Numbered from the stretch's first letter, positions 15,959 to 24,928 are shown. The stretch: 64,000 bases of DNA from Sphaerisporangium perillae (GCF_023276435.1 NZ_JALLPO010000014.1:124001-188000), one strand, 5' to 3'. Notes: generated by a model from the letters alone, not told the origin. Made by a program: numbers and translations.

Positions 15959-17338
15959 TCAGCCCTGATCGGACGGATCGCTGGATGGATCGTCGGAGGA
16001 GTCGCCGGGTCTGGAGGAGGGGCGTTCGCCGGACGGGTCACCGGGTCCCGGGGAGGGGTGCTCGCCGGACGGGTGACTGGGGTCGGGGGAGGGGCGGCCG
16101 CGCTTGCGGGTGCCGCGGTGCCAGCTCGCGAGGGCTTCCTTGGAGACCCGCTTGCGGTGCATGTAGGCGTCGCGGGCGAACCCCTGCAGCTCCCGCACCT
16201 CGGCGGCCAGTTCCTCGGCGTTCGGCGCCCAGGCCAGCCCCCTCTCCAGCTCCTCGCGGGCGGAGGCGAGAAGCCGCTCGGCCGCGGCGACGTCGTCGCG
16301 GCGTATGGCCTCCGCGGCCTGCCGCTTGGCGTCCTGGGCGTCCTGGAAAAGGCGCTCTGCCCGCACCACCAGGTCCGGCGTACGGCCCGCCGCCTCGTCC
16401 CCGGGCAGGACGTTGACGGTGACCGGGACGGTGACGGTGTACGTGGTCAGCGTCCCGGCGTCCACGTAGGTGAAGGCGAGCCGCGCGACGGTGGCCGGGC
16501 CGAGCGCCGACATGCCCGGGAGTACCAGCCGGAGCAGCGTCTTGCGCGTCTCGCCCGCGTAGAAGTCGCCCAGCTCGGTCATGATCGACCCGTCGGGCAG
16601 CCGATGCCCGGGCGGCCCGCCGTAGACGATCACCTGAGTGCCGGGCGCGAGGGCGGTGACGGTCAGCGAGGCCGCCTGGGCCGTCTTGGCCAGGATGCCG
16701 TCGACCTCCTCGGCGATCAGCCGTCCCGCCGTGTCCGGGTCCTCGGCGTGCAGGGCGCTGCCCGCCCCGGAGTCGGCGATGGCGGCCATCAGGGTCTCGT
16801 CGTAGTCGAGGCCGTACCCGAGGGTGGTCGTGGAGACGCCCTGCCGGTGGGCCGCCATGGCGACCTCGCCGAGCCGCGCGGGGGAGGTGACGCCCATGTT
16901 GGCGTGGCCGTCGGAGATCAGCAGCAGCGTCGCGCCGCGGCCGGCCGCGCTCCGGTGGGCCTCCTGGATGCCGCGCAGCAATCCGCTCGACAGGTCCGTG
17001 GACCCGCCGGGCACGAGAGCCGCCACCCTGCGCTTGGCGGCCGCCTTGTCGGCGAGCGGGCCGGCGGGCACCTCCACCCGCGCGGTGTCGTCGAAGCTGA
17101 CCAAGCCGAAGTCGTCGGACGGGTCCAGCCGGTCGATCAGGGAGATCAGGGCGCGCTGGGCTCCTTCGAGGCGGCCGCCGCTCATGGATCCGCTGCGGTC
17201 AAGGACGACCTGGAGGGTGGCGGGCGGCCGGTTCCCGGCGCGTGCCGGCGGCGGGGCGGTGATCTGCACCAGGATCGTGACCTCGTCGTCCTGGTCCAGG
17301 GGGACCACGTCGAGATCCAGGTGTGCGGTGACGTGCAT
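15959..17338 (-). CDS. VWA-domain (MIDAS) protein
   Basis: The 459-aa protein lacks a signal peptide. Residues about 40-210 form a von Willebrand A domain with the metal-ion-dependent adhesion site DRSGSMS, a threonine in PGGSTDLSSGL and an aspartate in LLISDGHANMG. A middle beta-rich region (about 215-315) and a helical region (320-410) follow. The tail from about 420 is a low-complexity Ser/Pro/Asp/Gly run of related units (SHPSGEHPSPGPGDPSGER type). VWA proteins bind partner proteins through Mg2+; here the partner is unknown. The 20-bp tandem repeat just upstream lies in its leader. Confidence 0.87.
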   Translation of the reverse strand: MHVTAHLDLDVVPLDQDDEVTILVQITAPPPARAGNRPPATLQVVLDRSGSMSGGRLEGAQRALISLIDRLDPSDDFGLVSFDDTARVEVPAGPLADKAAAKRRVAALVPGGSTDLSSGLLRGIQEAHRSAAGRGATLLLISDGHANMGVTSPARLGEVAMAAHRQGVSTTTLGYGLDYDETLMAAIADSGAGSALHAEDPDTAGRLIAEEVDGILAKTAQAASLTVTALAPGTQVIVYGGPPGHRLPDGSIMTELGDFYAGETRKTLLRLVLPGMSALGPATVARLAFTYVDAGTLTTYTVTVPVTVNVLPGDEAAGRTPDLVVRAERLFQDAQDAKRQAAEAIRRDDVAAAERLLASAREELERGLAWAPNAEELAAEVRELQGFARDAYMHRKRVSKEALASWHRGTRKRGRPSPDPSHPSGEHPSPGPGDPSGERPSSRPGDSSDDPSSDPSDQG

Positions 17339-17345
17339 GGCACTC

Positions 17346-17385
17346 GTCCTGTCGGTGGGGAGAGGGTCCTGTCGGTGGGGAGAGG
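17346..17385. repeat. 20-bp perfect tandem duplication in the VWA gene leader
   Basis: GTCCTGTCGGTGGGGAGAGG occurs at 17346-17365 and again at 17366-17385. On the minus strand each copy carries an ACAGGAC stretch, so the ribosome-site-like sequence before the VWA ATG (17338) is duplicated. A second looser direct repeat (GGGCGCGCGG) lies at about 17399-17440. Confidence 0.85.
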
Positions 17386-17460
17386 AAGGCGGGGGAGGCG
17401 GGCGCGCGGTCTGTGCTGCGAAGGTGGGCGCGCGGCCTGTGGTCGGAGCCGCGCGGGAGG

Positions 17461-18126
17461 TCAGGACAGGGTCACCGCGACGCCGTCGGAGAAGATCGAG
17501 TCGTGCAGTTCGACGGCTCTGAGCTTGAAGTTCTTCGGCACGTCGAAGAGCAGGATGCCGCGTACGGAGTTGCCCGGATTGATGTTCTTCAGGAAGGCGT
17601 TGGAGTTCTCCAGCCCCATGACGGCGGCCCCGGTGGCCGCGTCGTACTGGCGGTCTTTGGTGTCGAGCAGCTTCTGCGCCGAGTCGGTGAAGAGCTGAGC
17701 CTCGTCACCGATGTTCTTCACCGTGATGTGGACGAGCACGTACTGGCCCTGTGCCTTGGAGACGGTGAAACCCTCGCCGACCTGGGGCAGGCCCTTCTCG
17801 ACCTTCGTCACCTTGAAGGCGAACTTGCCGTCCTTGACGACGTCGCCGACGCCGGGCTGCTCGGGCTCGGGCTTCGCCTGCTTCTTCGGCGACGTGGAGG
17901 ACGCGGCGGACTCCGCCGCGCTGCCGGTGTCCTCGGACGTCCCGTCGCTCGAAGCGCCTCCGCGGAGCAGCGAGCCGAGGATGATGAGCCCGGCCATCAC
18001 CGCGGCCCCGATGAGGAACGCGCGCAGGCACCCGCCGCCCTTCTTCTGCACGATCACGGTCTGCGGGTACGGCTGCGCGTAGCCGTGCTGCTGCGGCGGT
18101 CCCTCGTTTCGCTGGTTTCCATGCAT
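17461..18126 (-). CDS. Membrane-anchored DUF4352-type protein
   Basis: The 221-aa protein has a short Gln/Pro-rich cytoplasmic N-terminus (MHGNQRNEGPPQQHGYAQPY), a Cys-containing junction and one membrane helix (AFLIGAAVMAGLIILGSLL, about 36-54), a Ser/Thr/Ala/Pro linker, and a DUF4352-like beta-sandwich from about residue 95 (FAFKVTKVEKGLPQVGEGF, VLVHITVKNIGDEAQ, then GILLFDVP). Such domains sit outside the membrane in actinobacteria and their function is generally unknown. It begins a codirectional run with the VWA and secreted genes and has its own promoter-like element at 18219-18247. Confidence 0.82.
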   Translation of the reverse strand: MHGNQRNEGPPQQHGYAQPYPQTVIVQKKGGGCLRAFLIGAAVMAGLIILGSLLRGGASSDGTSEDTGSAAESAASSTSPKKQAKPEPEQPGVGDVVKDGKFAFKVTKVEKGLPQVGEGFTVSKAQGQYVLVHITVKNIGDEAQLFTDSAQKLLDTKDRQYDAATGAAVMGLENSNAFLKNINPGNSVRGILLFDVPKNFKLRAVELHDSIFSDGVAVTLS

Positions 18127-18218
18127 GACGAAGCTCCTGACGAAGGGGAAGGGATCACGCGGTCGGCGCGGCCGGCAGGCTCTGTTCGCGCGAGAGCCGG
18201 CAACGCCGTGATGCAGCT

Positions 18219-18247
18219 AGTAGAGCACATGTGAATCGAATGCACAA
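18219..18247 (-). promoter_or_regulatory. Promoter-like element with TTGTGCAT...TTCACA core
   Basis: On the minus strand TTGTGC (18247-18242) and TCTACT (18224-18219) lie 17 bases apart, about 95 nt before the DUF4352 start. The spacer contains TTCACATG. A nearly identical element precedes the NYN gene (59486-59514). Confidence 0.6.
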
Positions 18248-18413
18248 TAAAAGCGTTCGTGGCTTACGGGAAGTCGCCGGAGCGTGTGTGCCGATGTTCC
18301 TGTGTTCGAGCTCGGCACGTCTTGCGTTTTCGCCGTGACCTTCCAGGGGATGGGACACAGGCGTGCCGGTGCAGGCCGTGATCCTGTGCTGTGCTTCATC
18401 CGCCGGCCGGATG

Positions 18414-18485
18414 CCCGGATGCCGAGTACCCGGAATGCCGGATGCCGGTGCCGTGCCGTGCCGCGTCGCGTCGCGTCGCGTCGCG
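18414..18485. repeat. GCGTC and CCGGATGCC micro-repeats upstream of the universal stress gene
   Basis: CGGATGCC-like octamers recur three to four times (18414-18450) and are followed by about five GCGTC pentamers (18463-18487). They sit in the leader of the universal stress gene; otherwise the 18248-18509 gap shows nothing. Confidence 0.6.
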
Positions 18486-18509
18486 TACGGGAGCGAGAGG
18501 TGAAACGTC

Positions 18510-19367
18510 ATGAGAGAACCGATCGTCGTCGGCGTCGACGGGTCGCCGTCCTCGCTCGAGGCCGTCGCGTGGGCCGGGGCGGAGGCCGCGCTGCATGGCG
18601 CGCCGCTGCGGATCATCCACGCGGCCCTGCAGTGGACCCACCACGTCCCGCTGGTCCCGCAGCCGGAACACTGGGGGCCGAAGGAGGCGGAGGCCGCGCA
18701 GGAGTTGCTCCAGCGGGCCACCAACCGGGCCCGGGCCGGCCATCCGGACGTGCGGGTCAGTGCCGAGATCGTCAATGGCGCGCCATCGGAGGCGCTCGTC
18801 GCCGCCGCGGAAGGAGCATGGCTGGTCGTGATGGGGAACCGCGGGCGCGGCGGGTTCACCGAGTTGCTGCTCGGTTCCGTGAGCCGGTACGTCGCCTCCC
18901 GGGCACCATGTCCGGTGGCCGTCGTGCGGGAGCGGCACGACCGCGAGCGCGGAGAGATCGTCGTGGGTGTGACCGGGCGGCCCGACCAGCAGCCCGTTCT
19001 GGAGTTCGCGTTCCGGGAGGCCGAGTCGCGCGGCGCCGCCCTTCGGGTCCTCCATGCCTGGACCCATCCCTCCAGCGCCCCGGGGGACATACTGCCCGTC
19101 GTGTACGACATCGACGCCGTCGGCCGGGAGGAGGAGCTCCTGCTCGCCGAGGTCATCGCCGGTTGGCGGGAGAAGAACCCCGACGTCACGCTGACTCAGC
19201 AGGTCGTCCGCGAACACCCGGCGAAGGCCCTGATCGAGGCGTCGGCGGCTCATGACCTCACGATCATCGGAGCCCATGCCGGCACCCGCGCCTCGTTCGG
19301 CCTGGGATCCACCGCGCACGCCGTGGCCCATCACGCGCGCGGCCCCGTCGTGGTCGTCCGGCACTGA
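18510..19367 (+). CDS. Universal stress protein, tandem UspA domains
   Basis: The 285-aa protein has two UspA folds. Domain one (1-145) starts IVVGVDGSPSSLEAVAWA and ends with the ATP-loop motif GNRGRGGFTELLLGSVS and CPVAVV. Domain two (150-285) starts EIVVGVTGRPDQQPV and ends GAHAGTRASFGLGSTAHAV, where the loop glycines are only partly kept. Tandem Usp proteins are common in actinobacteria and respond to hypoxia, stationary phase or other stress; domain one is more likely to bind ATP. The start ATG follows GAGAGG. Confidence 0.93.
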   Translation: MREPIVVGVDGSPSSLEAVAWAGAEAALHGAPLRIIHAALQWTHHVPLVPQPEHWGPKEAEAAQELLQRATNRARAGHPDVRVSAEIVNGAPSEALVAAAEGAWLVVMGNRGRGGFTELLLGSVSRYVASRAPCPVAVVRERHDRERGEIVVGVTGRPDQQPVLEFAFREAESRGAALRVLHAWTHPSSAPGDILPVVYDIDAVGREEELLLAEVIAGWREKNPDVTLTQQVVREHPAKALIEASAAHDLTIIGAHAGTRASFGLGSTAHAVAHHARGPVVVVRH

Positions 19368-19453
19368 GCGTGTGACGACCAGGCGGCCCGTAGCCGAGCA
19401 AGCCCCCGTGCCGTCCGCGCGGAAATGTCGGTGGCGGACGGCACGATGGTGCC

Positions 19454-19927
19454 ATGGCTTCATGGCAGGAGATCGAGAAGGAGATCCTCGAGCTGGCCGC
19501 CCGAGTGGTCGCGATCATGGGGAAGAGCAAGCACAAGACGATGGCCACACTCCGCAGAGACGGCTCGCCGCGCATCAGCGGCACCGAGGTGGAGTTCAAG
19601 GAGGGTGAGGTCTGGCTGGGCTCGATGCTCGGGGCGCTCAAGGCGCTCGACCTGCGCCGGGACCCCCGGGTGGCGATCCACAGCGCGTCAGAGGATCCTG
19701 ACGAGGCCGACCCGGGCGCGTGGAGCGGTGACGCCAAGCTCGCCGGAAAAGCCGTCGAGATCACCGACCGGCAGGTGCGAGAGAGCTACGGCGGCCCGCC
19801 CGGGCAGGACTTCCATCTGTTCCGCATCGATGTCACCGAGGTCGTCCTCACGCACGTCGAAGGGGACCAACTGGTGATCGAGATGTGGCACGAGGGCGCC
19901 GGTCTTCGGGTGGTCCGCCGCAAATGA
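19454..19927 (+). CDS. Pyridoxamine 5'-phosphate oxidase-fold (PPOX/FDOR) protein
   Basis: The 157-aa protein has the split-barrel pattern: an N-terminal helix, then KTMATLRRDGSPRISGTEVE, GEVWLGSM, a DPRVAIHS strand and a C-terminal RIDVTEVVLTHVEGDQLVI. Family members bind FMN, F420 or heme; the actinobacterial short forms are often F420H2-dependent reductases or have unknown activity. No decisive F420 ligand set can be read by eye. It stands alone between the stress gene and a long GC-rich tandem repeat. Confidence 0.85.
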   Translation: MASWQEIEKEILELAARVVAIMGKSKHKTMATLRRDGSPRISGTEVEFKEGEVWLGSMLGALKALDLRRDPRVAIHSASEDPDEADPGAWSGDAKLAGKAVEITDRQVRESYGGPPGQDFHLFRIDVTEVVLTHVEGDQLVIEMWHEGAGLRVVRRK

Positions 19928-19963
19928 CGTCCCCGGACGGGCGCGATCGGTCGCCCGCGCCCC

Positions 19964-20127
19964 GTCCCCCCGGCGGGGAGGGGCCGGCGCCGTCCGGCCG
20001 GTCAGTGGCCGACCGGCGTGAACCCCAGGGTGATCTCACGAAGTCCCCCGGCGGGGAGGGGGCCGGCGCCGGCCGGTCAGCGGTCGAGCGTGGCCGACCG
20101 GCGTGAATGCCAGGGTGCTCTCACGCC
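19964..20127. repeat. About 80-bp imperfect tandem duplication, GC-rich
   Basis: Copy one (19964-20042) and copy two (20043-20127) share GTCCCCC, GGCGGGGAGG, GGCCGGCGCC, GGCCGACCGGCGTGAA and CAGGGTG-TCTCACG in the same order; copy two has a small insertion. The repeat fills the space between the PPOX gene and the methyltransferase gene and contains several self-complementary GGCCGG stretches. Confidence 0.8.
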
Positions 20128-20217
20128 ATTCACCGCACGACCGGAGTGTCCGGGTGCGATGATCACCGGGTACCAACACGCGGATGTTGCGCATCCCGCA
20201 GGGCAGGAGAGTCCCCG

Positions 20218-21027
20218 GTGACAGACGACGCGACGACCCCCGACCGGCCCGCCATCGACACGGCCGTGCCGCATGCGGCCCGCATCTGGAACTACTGGCT
20301 GGGCGGCAAGGACAACTACCCGGTGGACCGCGAGGCCGGCGAGCAGACCATGACGGTGCTGCCGGAGATCGTCGACATCGCCCGCCACTCCCGGGCGTTC
20401 CTGGGGCGCGCCGTCCGCTACCTCGCCGAAGAGGCGGGGATCCGGCAGTTCCTGGACGTGGGCACCGGCCTGCCCACCTTCGACAACACCCACGAGGTCG
20501 CGCAGCGCGCGGCACCCGAGTGCCGCGTCGTGTACGCCGACAACGACCCGCTGGTCCTGGCGCACGCGCAGAAGCTGCTCACCAGCACCCCCGAGGGCAG
20601 GACCGACTACGTCCACGCCGACGCGCGCGACCCGGAGGCCATCGTGCGGGCGGCGGCCCGGACGCTGGACTTCACCCGGCCGGTCGCGATCATCATGCTG
20701 GGCATCCTGCCCTTCATCGGCGACGACGACGAGGCCAAGTCGATCGTCACCCGGCTGCTGGACGCCGTACCCGCGGGCAGCTACCTCGCCATCACCCACA
20801 GCACGAGTGTCGTCACCGGCGACCGGGTGATCGAGGCGGTGCGGCAGTGGAACGTGGTCGCCCCGTCCCGGTACCACCTGCGCGACCCCGAGCAGATAGC
20901 GGCCTTCTTCGACGGGCTGGAACTGGTGAAGCCCGGCGTGGTCTCGTGCCCGAAGTGGAAGCCCGAGTTCCTCGACCTCCATGGCCTGCGCGAGATGGAC
21001 GAGTTCTGCGCCGTCGGCCGGAAGTAG
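20218..21027 (+). CDS. SAM-dependent methyltransferase, DUF574/Methyltransf_19 type
   Basis: The 269-aa protein matches a family expanded in actinomycetes. The N-terminal signature AARIWNYWLGGKDNYPVDRE is present, then motif I FLDVGTGLPTFDNTHEVA, an acidic VVYADNDP loop and HADARDPEA. The sequence MLGILPFIGDDDEA corresponds to the motif IV region. The substrate is unknown for nearly all members. GTG 20218 follows AGGAGA at good spacing; earlier in-frame codons fall in the tandem repeat region. Transcription is monocistronic. Confidence 0.9.
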   Translation: MTDDATTPDRPAIDTAVPHAARIWNYWLGGKDNYPVDREAGEQTMTVLPEIVDIARHSRAFLGRAVRYLAEEAGIRQFLDVGTGLPTFDNTHEVAQRAAPECRVVYADNDPLVLAHAQKLLTSTPEGRTDYVHADARDPEAIVRAAARTLDFTRPVAIIMLGILPFIGDDDEAKSIVTRLLDAVPAGSYLAITHSTSVVTGDRVIEAVRQWNVVAPSRYHLRDPEQIAAFFDGLELVKPGVVSCPKWKPEFLDLHGLREMDEFCAVGRK

Positions 21028-21157
21028 GGTCCTAGCCGTCCGGCCGCGGCCTCAGATGTGCTCCATGATGATCACCGCGGTGGTGTCGGGCCGGAGGGCG
21101 TCGAAGACGTGCGGCGCGTCGGGTCTCCGCTCCGGCAGATCGGGTCTCCCCGCTCCG

Positions 21158-21742
21158 TCAGATCGGCGGCTGGGGGTCGTACTGCATGTTGCGGCGGACC
21201 TGTCTGGCGCGATCCGCCCCGGCGAGCCGCGCCACCAGGTGCAGGGCCATGTCGATCCCGGCGGAGACGCCGGACGAGGTGACCACGTCACCGTCGTCCA
21301 CGAACCGGTCCGCACGACGTACGTCGATGCTCGGGTCCAGCTCGGCGAGCCGATCCAGGCTGCCCCAGTGGGTGGTCGCCGGGCGCCCCTCCAGCAATCC
21401 CGCGGCGGCGTACACCAGCGACCCGGTGCACACACTGGCCATCAACGGAACCTGGGAACGCTGATCGCGCACCCACGCGAGGTGACCGGCGTCCTTCAGC
21501 TGCGGCCGGGTTCCGGCGCCCCCAGGATGTACGAGCACGTCGAGCCGGCCGACGTCGTCGATCCCATGGTCGGCATGCAGGGTCAGCCCTTTCGCGGCCC
21601 GGACCGGGCCCGGCGCCTGCGCGAAGGCGACGAGCTCCGCCTCCTCGGGGCAGGCCTTCGCCCACATCCCGAAGACCTCCCACGGACCCACAGCGTCCAG
21701 CTCTTCCACCTGCTCGAACAGGAAGATCCCAATTCGCGTCAT
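21158..21742 (-). CDS. DJ-1/PfpI family protein (isonitrile-hydratase-like)
   Basis: The 194-aa product has the flavodoxin-like fold of the family with the nucleophile elbow ASVCTGSLV (Cys near residue 103), the acidic strand motif FEQVEELDAVGPWEVF, and VHPGGAGTR. The set is typical of the InhA/isonitrile hydratase branch and of the N-terminal half of GlxA-type regulators, but no AraC domain follows. Activity could be hydratase, deglycase-like or unknown. It may share a transcript with no other gene, as the TetR gene upstream ends 104 bp before its start. Confidence 0.85.
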   Translation of the reverse strand: MTRIGIFLFEQVEELDAVGPWEVFGMWAKACPEEAELVAFAQAPGPVRAAKGLTLHADHGIDDVGRLDVLVHPGGAGTRPQLKDAGHLAWVRDQRSQVPLMASVCTGSLVYAAAGLLEGRPATTHWGSLDRLAELDPSIDVRRADRFVDDGDVVTSSGVSAGIDMALHLVARLAGADRARQVRRNMQYDPQPPI

Positions 21743-21780
21743 GCTCTGATCCTCTCAACCAGGGCAACCGGATAATCGCT

Positions 21781-21857
21781 CTCAGGAGCCTCACGAGCCT
21801 CAGTGGCGGGACCTCAGGAGCCTCGAGCCTCAGTGGGTGGGACCTTCAGGAGCCCGC
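21781..21857. repeat. 32-bp tandem repeat derived from the TetR gene 3' end
   Basis: Copies at 21781-21812 and 21813-21844 share CTCAGGAGCCTC and GAGCCTCAGTGG. A partial third copy (TCAGGAGCCCGCC, 21846-21858) is the end of the TetR coding sequence including its stop codon, so the repeat seems to have grown from the gene end. Confidence 0.8.
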
Positions 21858-22448
21858 CATGCGCAGCGCGAGAAGGACGTAGCGTTCCTGGAGTTCGGCC
21901 GTGGAGAGCGGCCTGCCCTCATGGAACCAGGCGCTGACGTGGACGCACATGTCCAGAATGGCCGTGGCCACCAGCGTCGCGGTGCTCCGGTCCGCACCGT
22001 CGAAAGCGTCACCGCCGAGGTCGAAGGCGCCGGTCGCCTGGCCGGCGAGGAGTACGGAGGTGAGCCGGTCGCGAAGGCGCCTGCGGATGTCGACGATCTC
22101 GGCTCGCCGCTCTGCGTTGAGGAGGGTGTACTCGACGTTCGCCACCCGGGAGGACTTGCGGTGCCGCGCGTGCTGGTCCACGTAGACCCGCACGATGGCG
22201 ATCAGCTGGCCGGTCGGGTCGGGAGCCGCCGACTGCGCTCGCTCCACCTCCCTTTCCAGCCCGAGATGCATGTCCCTGACGACGGTGTAGAGGAGTTCCT
22301 CCTTCGAGACGAAGTGGTTGTAGAGAGAGCCCGCCGTGAGCCCACAGGCCTGAGTGATCTCCCGCACCGTCGTGGCCTTGGCGCCCTGGCGGTAGAAGAG
22401 GTCGACGGCGGCCGCCGCCAGTTGCCGGGCGGCCGGGGTCTCGGTCAT
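21846..22448 (-). CDS. TetR-family transcriptional regulator
   Basis: The 200-aa protein has an N-terminal TetR helix-turn-helix (AAVDLFYRQGAKATTVREIT, then GLTAGSLYNHFVSKEELLYT, residues 8-55). The C-terminal domain contains VYVDQHARHRKSSRVANVEY and the ligand-domain helix ATAILDMCVHVSAWF, resembling the KstR2/FadR-like acyl-CoA responsive group, though that is only a resemblance. It is divergent from an MFS transporter gene with 131 bp between starts and probably represses it. Confidence 0.92.
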   Translation of the reverse strand: MTETPAARQLAAAAVDLFYRQGAKATTVREITQACGLTAGSLYNHFVSKEELLYTVVRDMHLGLEREVERAQSAAPDPTGQLIAIVRVYVDQHARHRKSSRVANVEYTLLNAERRAEIVDIRRRLRDRLTSVLLAGQATGAFDLGGDAFDGADRSTATLVATAILDMCVHVSAWFHEGRPLSTAELQERYVLLALRMAGS

Positions 22449-22579
22449 GCGTCAAGTCTCGCTCATGACCAGCTCTTGACGCAGTATCCGCGGCGGCGTA
22501 CGACTGAATGAACGCTTGTTTACCTGCGCGATAAGTCCCCCCGCGAACGGCATCCGGGCGAGGCTGGTCAGGAGCGTCC
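22449..22579. promoter_or_regulatory. TetR / MFS divergent control region
   Basis: The gap has an A+T-richer core near 22503-22525 (TGAATGAACGCTTGTTTACC). AACGCTTGTT within it is close to a TetR half-site pair but is not a perfect palindrome. No ribosome site is strong for the MFS gene. Confidence 0.45.
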
Positions 22580-24085
22580 ATGGTCACGATGTCCGAGCCC
22601 GGCCCCTCGGTCGCCGGTCGCTGGTGGAACCGGCAGCTCGACACCTATCCCGACACAGGGCCGCGCATGCGGTATCTCGTCGTCGCGGTGCTCGCCACGG
22701 TCGTCCTCTACTACGAGCTCTACGTGGGTGGCGGCGTCGCGCCACTGATCCTCGCCCACTTCAAGATGTCGTTCACCTACTACGTCAACATCCTCGTCGT
22801 CTCCAACCTGGTGGGCGCGTTCGGCTCGCTCGCGGCCGGGCTCGCCGACCGCTGGGGCCGGGCCAACCTGGTGACCTACGGCCTGCTGGTGACGGGCGTG
22901 CTGATGTTCCTCGTTCCCGTCGCACCCAGCGCCTTCGTCTTCGCGGTGCTCATCAGCGTCATCGGGGTCGTCGAGGGGGTGATCCTGGTCGCCACGCCCG
23001 CCCTCGTCCGGGACTTCTCGCCGCAGCTGGGCCGCGCCACCGCGATGGGCTTCTGGACGCTCGGGCCGGTGGCGGGCAGCCTGGTGGTCAGCGCCGTGGC
23101 CAACGCCACGCTCACCCGTTTGCAGACCTGGCAGAGCCAGTTCTACATCGTCGGTGTGGTCGGTCTGCTGATGTTCGTCATCGCCTTCTTCGGCCTGCGC
23201 GAGCTCTCCCCGGGACTGCGCGACCAGGTCATGATCAGCATGCGGGACCGCGCGATCATCGAGGCGCGGGCGAAGCTCCACAACGTGGACCTGTCCCATC
23301 CGTGGCGCCAGATGATGCGCTGGGACATCGTCGCGCCGGCACTCGGCATCTCGATCTTCCTGCTGATCTACTACACCGCGGTCGCCTTCTTCACGATCTA
23401 CCTGACGACGATCTTCAGTTTCTCGACCTCGGAGGCCAACGGCCTCAACACCTGGTACTGGGCGATCGACGGGGTCGTGCTGGTGATCGCCGGAATCGTG
23501 TCGGACCGGCTGCGGGTCCGCAAGCCGTTCATGGTCCTGGGCACCGTCATCTCCGTCGCCATGACGATCGTCTTCCTGACCAGGGCCACCCATCCCGAGA
23601 CCGGCTACGGTGCCCTGGTGGTGATCATCAGCATCCTGGCCGCGGGGCTGGCCATCGCCTACGCGCCGTGGATGGCGGCGTTCACCGAGACGATCGAACG
23701 CCGCAACCCCGCGCTGACGGCGACCGGCCTGGCGGTGTGGGGCTGGATCCTGCGCATGGTGGTCACCGCGTCCCTGTTCTTCGTCCCCTACGTCGTCAGC
23801 AGCATGAACGCGCTGGTCGAGGCTCCGGCGTACCTGGAGGCGGCCAAGGCCGCCGGCGCCAACCCGTCGGCCGCCCTGCTGGAGAAGCTCGCCGAGATCA
23901 AGAGCGCCGCCGCGGCGGCGCCCGGCCAGTGGCAGACCTGGTTCTGGATCTGCGTGGCCGCGCAGATCATATTCATCCCCCTCATGCTGCCGCTGGTCGG
24001 CAAATGGAGCCCGAAGGCGGCCAAGGCCGAGATCGAGGCGCACGACCGCGACGTCGAAAGACTCCTCAACTCCGAGACCCCCTAG
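22580..24085 (+). CDS. MFS transporter
   Basis: The 501-aa protein has 12 predicted membrane helices. The signature loop between helices 2 and 3 reads AAGLADRWGRANLV, and the matching loop in the second half is SDRLRVRKPFMV. A long cytoplasmic loop follows helix 6 (MRDRAIIEARAKLHNVDL). An extra-loop helix lies near the C-terminus (YLEAAKAAGANPSAALLEKL). The substrate is unknown; sugar-acid or aromatic-acid proton symport is common for this shape. Regulation by the divergent TetR is inferred. ATG 22589 is an alternative start. Confidence 0.9.
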   Translation: MVTMSEPGPSVAGRWWNRQLDTYPDTGPRMRYLVVAVLATVVLYYELYVGGGVAPLILAHFKMSFTYYVNILVVSNLVGAFGSLAAGLADRWGRANLVTYGLLVTGVLMFLVPVAPSAFVFAVLISVIGVVEGVILVATPALVRDFSPQLGRATAMGFWTLGPVAGSLVVSAVANATLTRLQTWQSQFYIVGVVGLLMFVIAFFGLRELSPGLRDQVMISMRDRAIIEARAKLHNVDLSHPWRQMMRWDIVAPALGISIFLLIYYTAVAFFTIYLTTIFSFSTSEANGLNTWYWAIDGVVLVIAGIVSDRLRVRKPFMVLGTVISVAMTIVFLTRATHPETGYGALVVIISILAAGLAIAYAPWMAAFTETIERRNPALTATGLAVWGWILRMVVTASLFFVPYVVSSMNALVEAPAYLEAAKAAGANPSAALLEKLAEIKSAAAAAPGQWQTWFWICVAAQIIFIPLMLPLVGKWSPKAAKAEIEAHDRDVERLLNSETP

Positions 24086-24124
24086 CCGCCTGTCATCTTC
24101 AGGCTGCTCCAGGACGTCTGATCT

Positions 24125-24825
24125 TGGTACACCAAAGCCGTCGAGCAACTCGCCTCCCCGACAGCCGACGTGCGACTCGGTGCCATCTACGCCTTGCAGC
24201 GCATCGCCGCCGATTCTCCCAAGGACCGCCTCACCATACGGAACGTCCTCGCCGCCTTCGTCCGTAACCATGACTTCTACACAACACGACCACCGGCGTC
24301 ACAGTGCACCGCGCCGCTGCGCGATCTTTATCTGACCCGGACGATCAAACGGCTGCCGTCCGACGTCCACGAGGCCCTGACCATCGCCTCGTCCTTGACC
24401 GTCCAGGGAGACGCGCTCGCAGACTTCTCAGAGACGCGTTTCCCCCGCGTTGAGCTGTCCAAGGCACGCCTGAGCCGCGCGGACCTGACTCGCGCGGACC
24501 TCACCTTCGCCGGCCTGTGGGCCGCGGACCTGACTTCGGCCAACGCGGCGGCTGCGTGCCTCACCAGAGCGAATCTGACCGATGCGAACCTGGGCAAAGC
24601 AGATTTGCGTTCCGCTGACCTGTACGACGCCCAACTGGGCGGCGCGAACCTGTCCGGAGCGGACCTGCGTGGCGCGGATCTGCGAAGTGTTTCGGGATGA
24701 CGCCTGACGAGATCCGGAAGGTGGCCGTGACCGACTCGACGACCAAGTTCGGAGAGAAGCGGTCCACTCCGGAACCGTGTGGCCCATACCACACGCTCAC
24801 CGAGCGGCCCCTTCATCCTCAATAG
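24125..24825 (+). pseudogene. Decayed pentapeptide-repeat protein gene
   Basis: The reading frame keeps the membrane-proximal conserved segment (WYTKAVEQLASPTADVRLGA, YALQRIAADSPKD) and about 14 A(D/N)LxX pentapeptides (RADLTRADLTFAGLWAADL and so on). Just before it in frame, at 24119-24121, is a stop codon, so the usual N-terminal membrane region is missing; only a GTG at 24170 could start it. Near 24697 the frame stops (GGATGA), while the typical end of such proteins (GMTPDEIRKVAVTDSTTKF) continues in the next frame to 24825, which needs one extra base. Two independent lesions make it a likely relic. Confidence 0.75.
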
Positions 24826-24928
24826 GACAACTAACGCGCCCGCCGTCAGCGACAATACGGACATTGAACCAGGCGGCCCTGATTTCGAGTCCGCTCTGGC
24901 ATTCCCGCCGTCGCAGACGACAGGTGCT

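Noticed and set aside
22568-24271. 567-aa open frame on the minus strand
   Set aside because: Antisense shadow of the MFS gene, which has clear membrane helices in its own frame.
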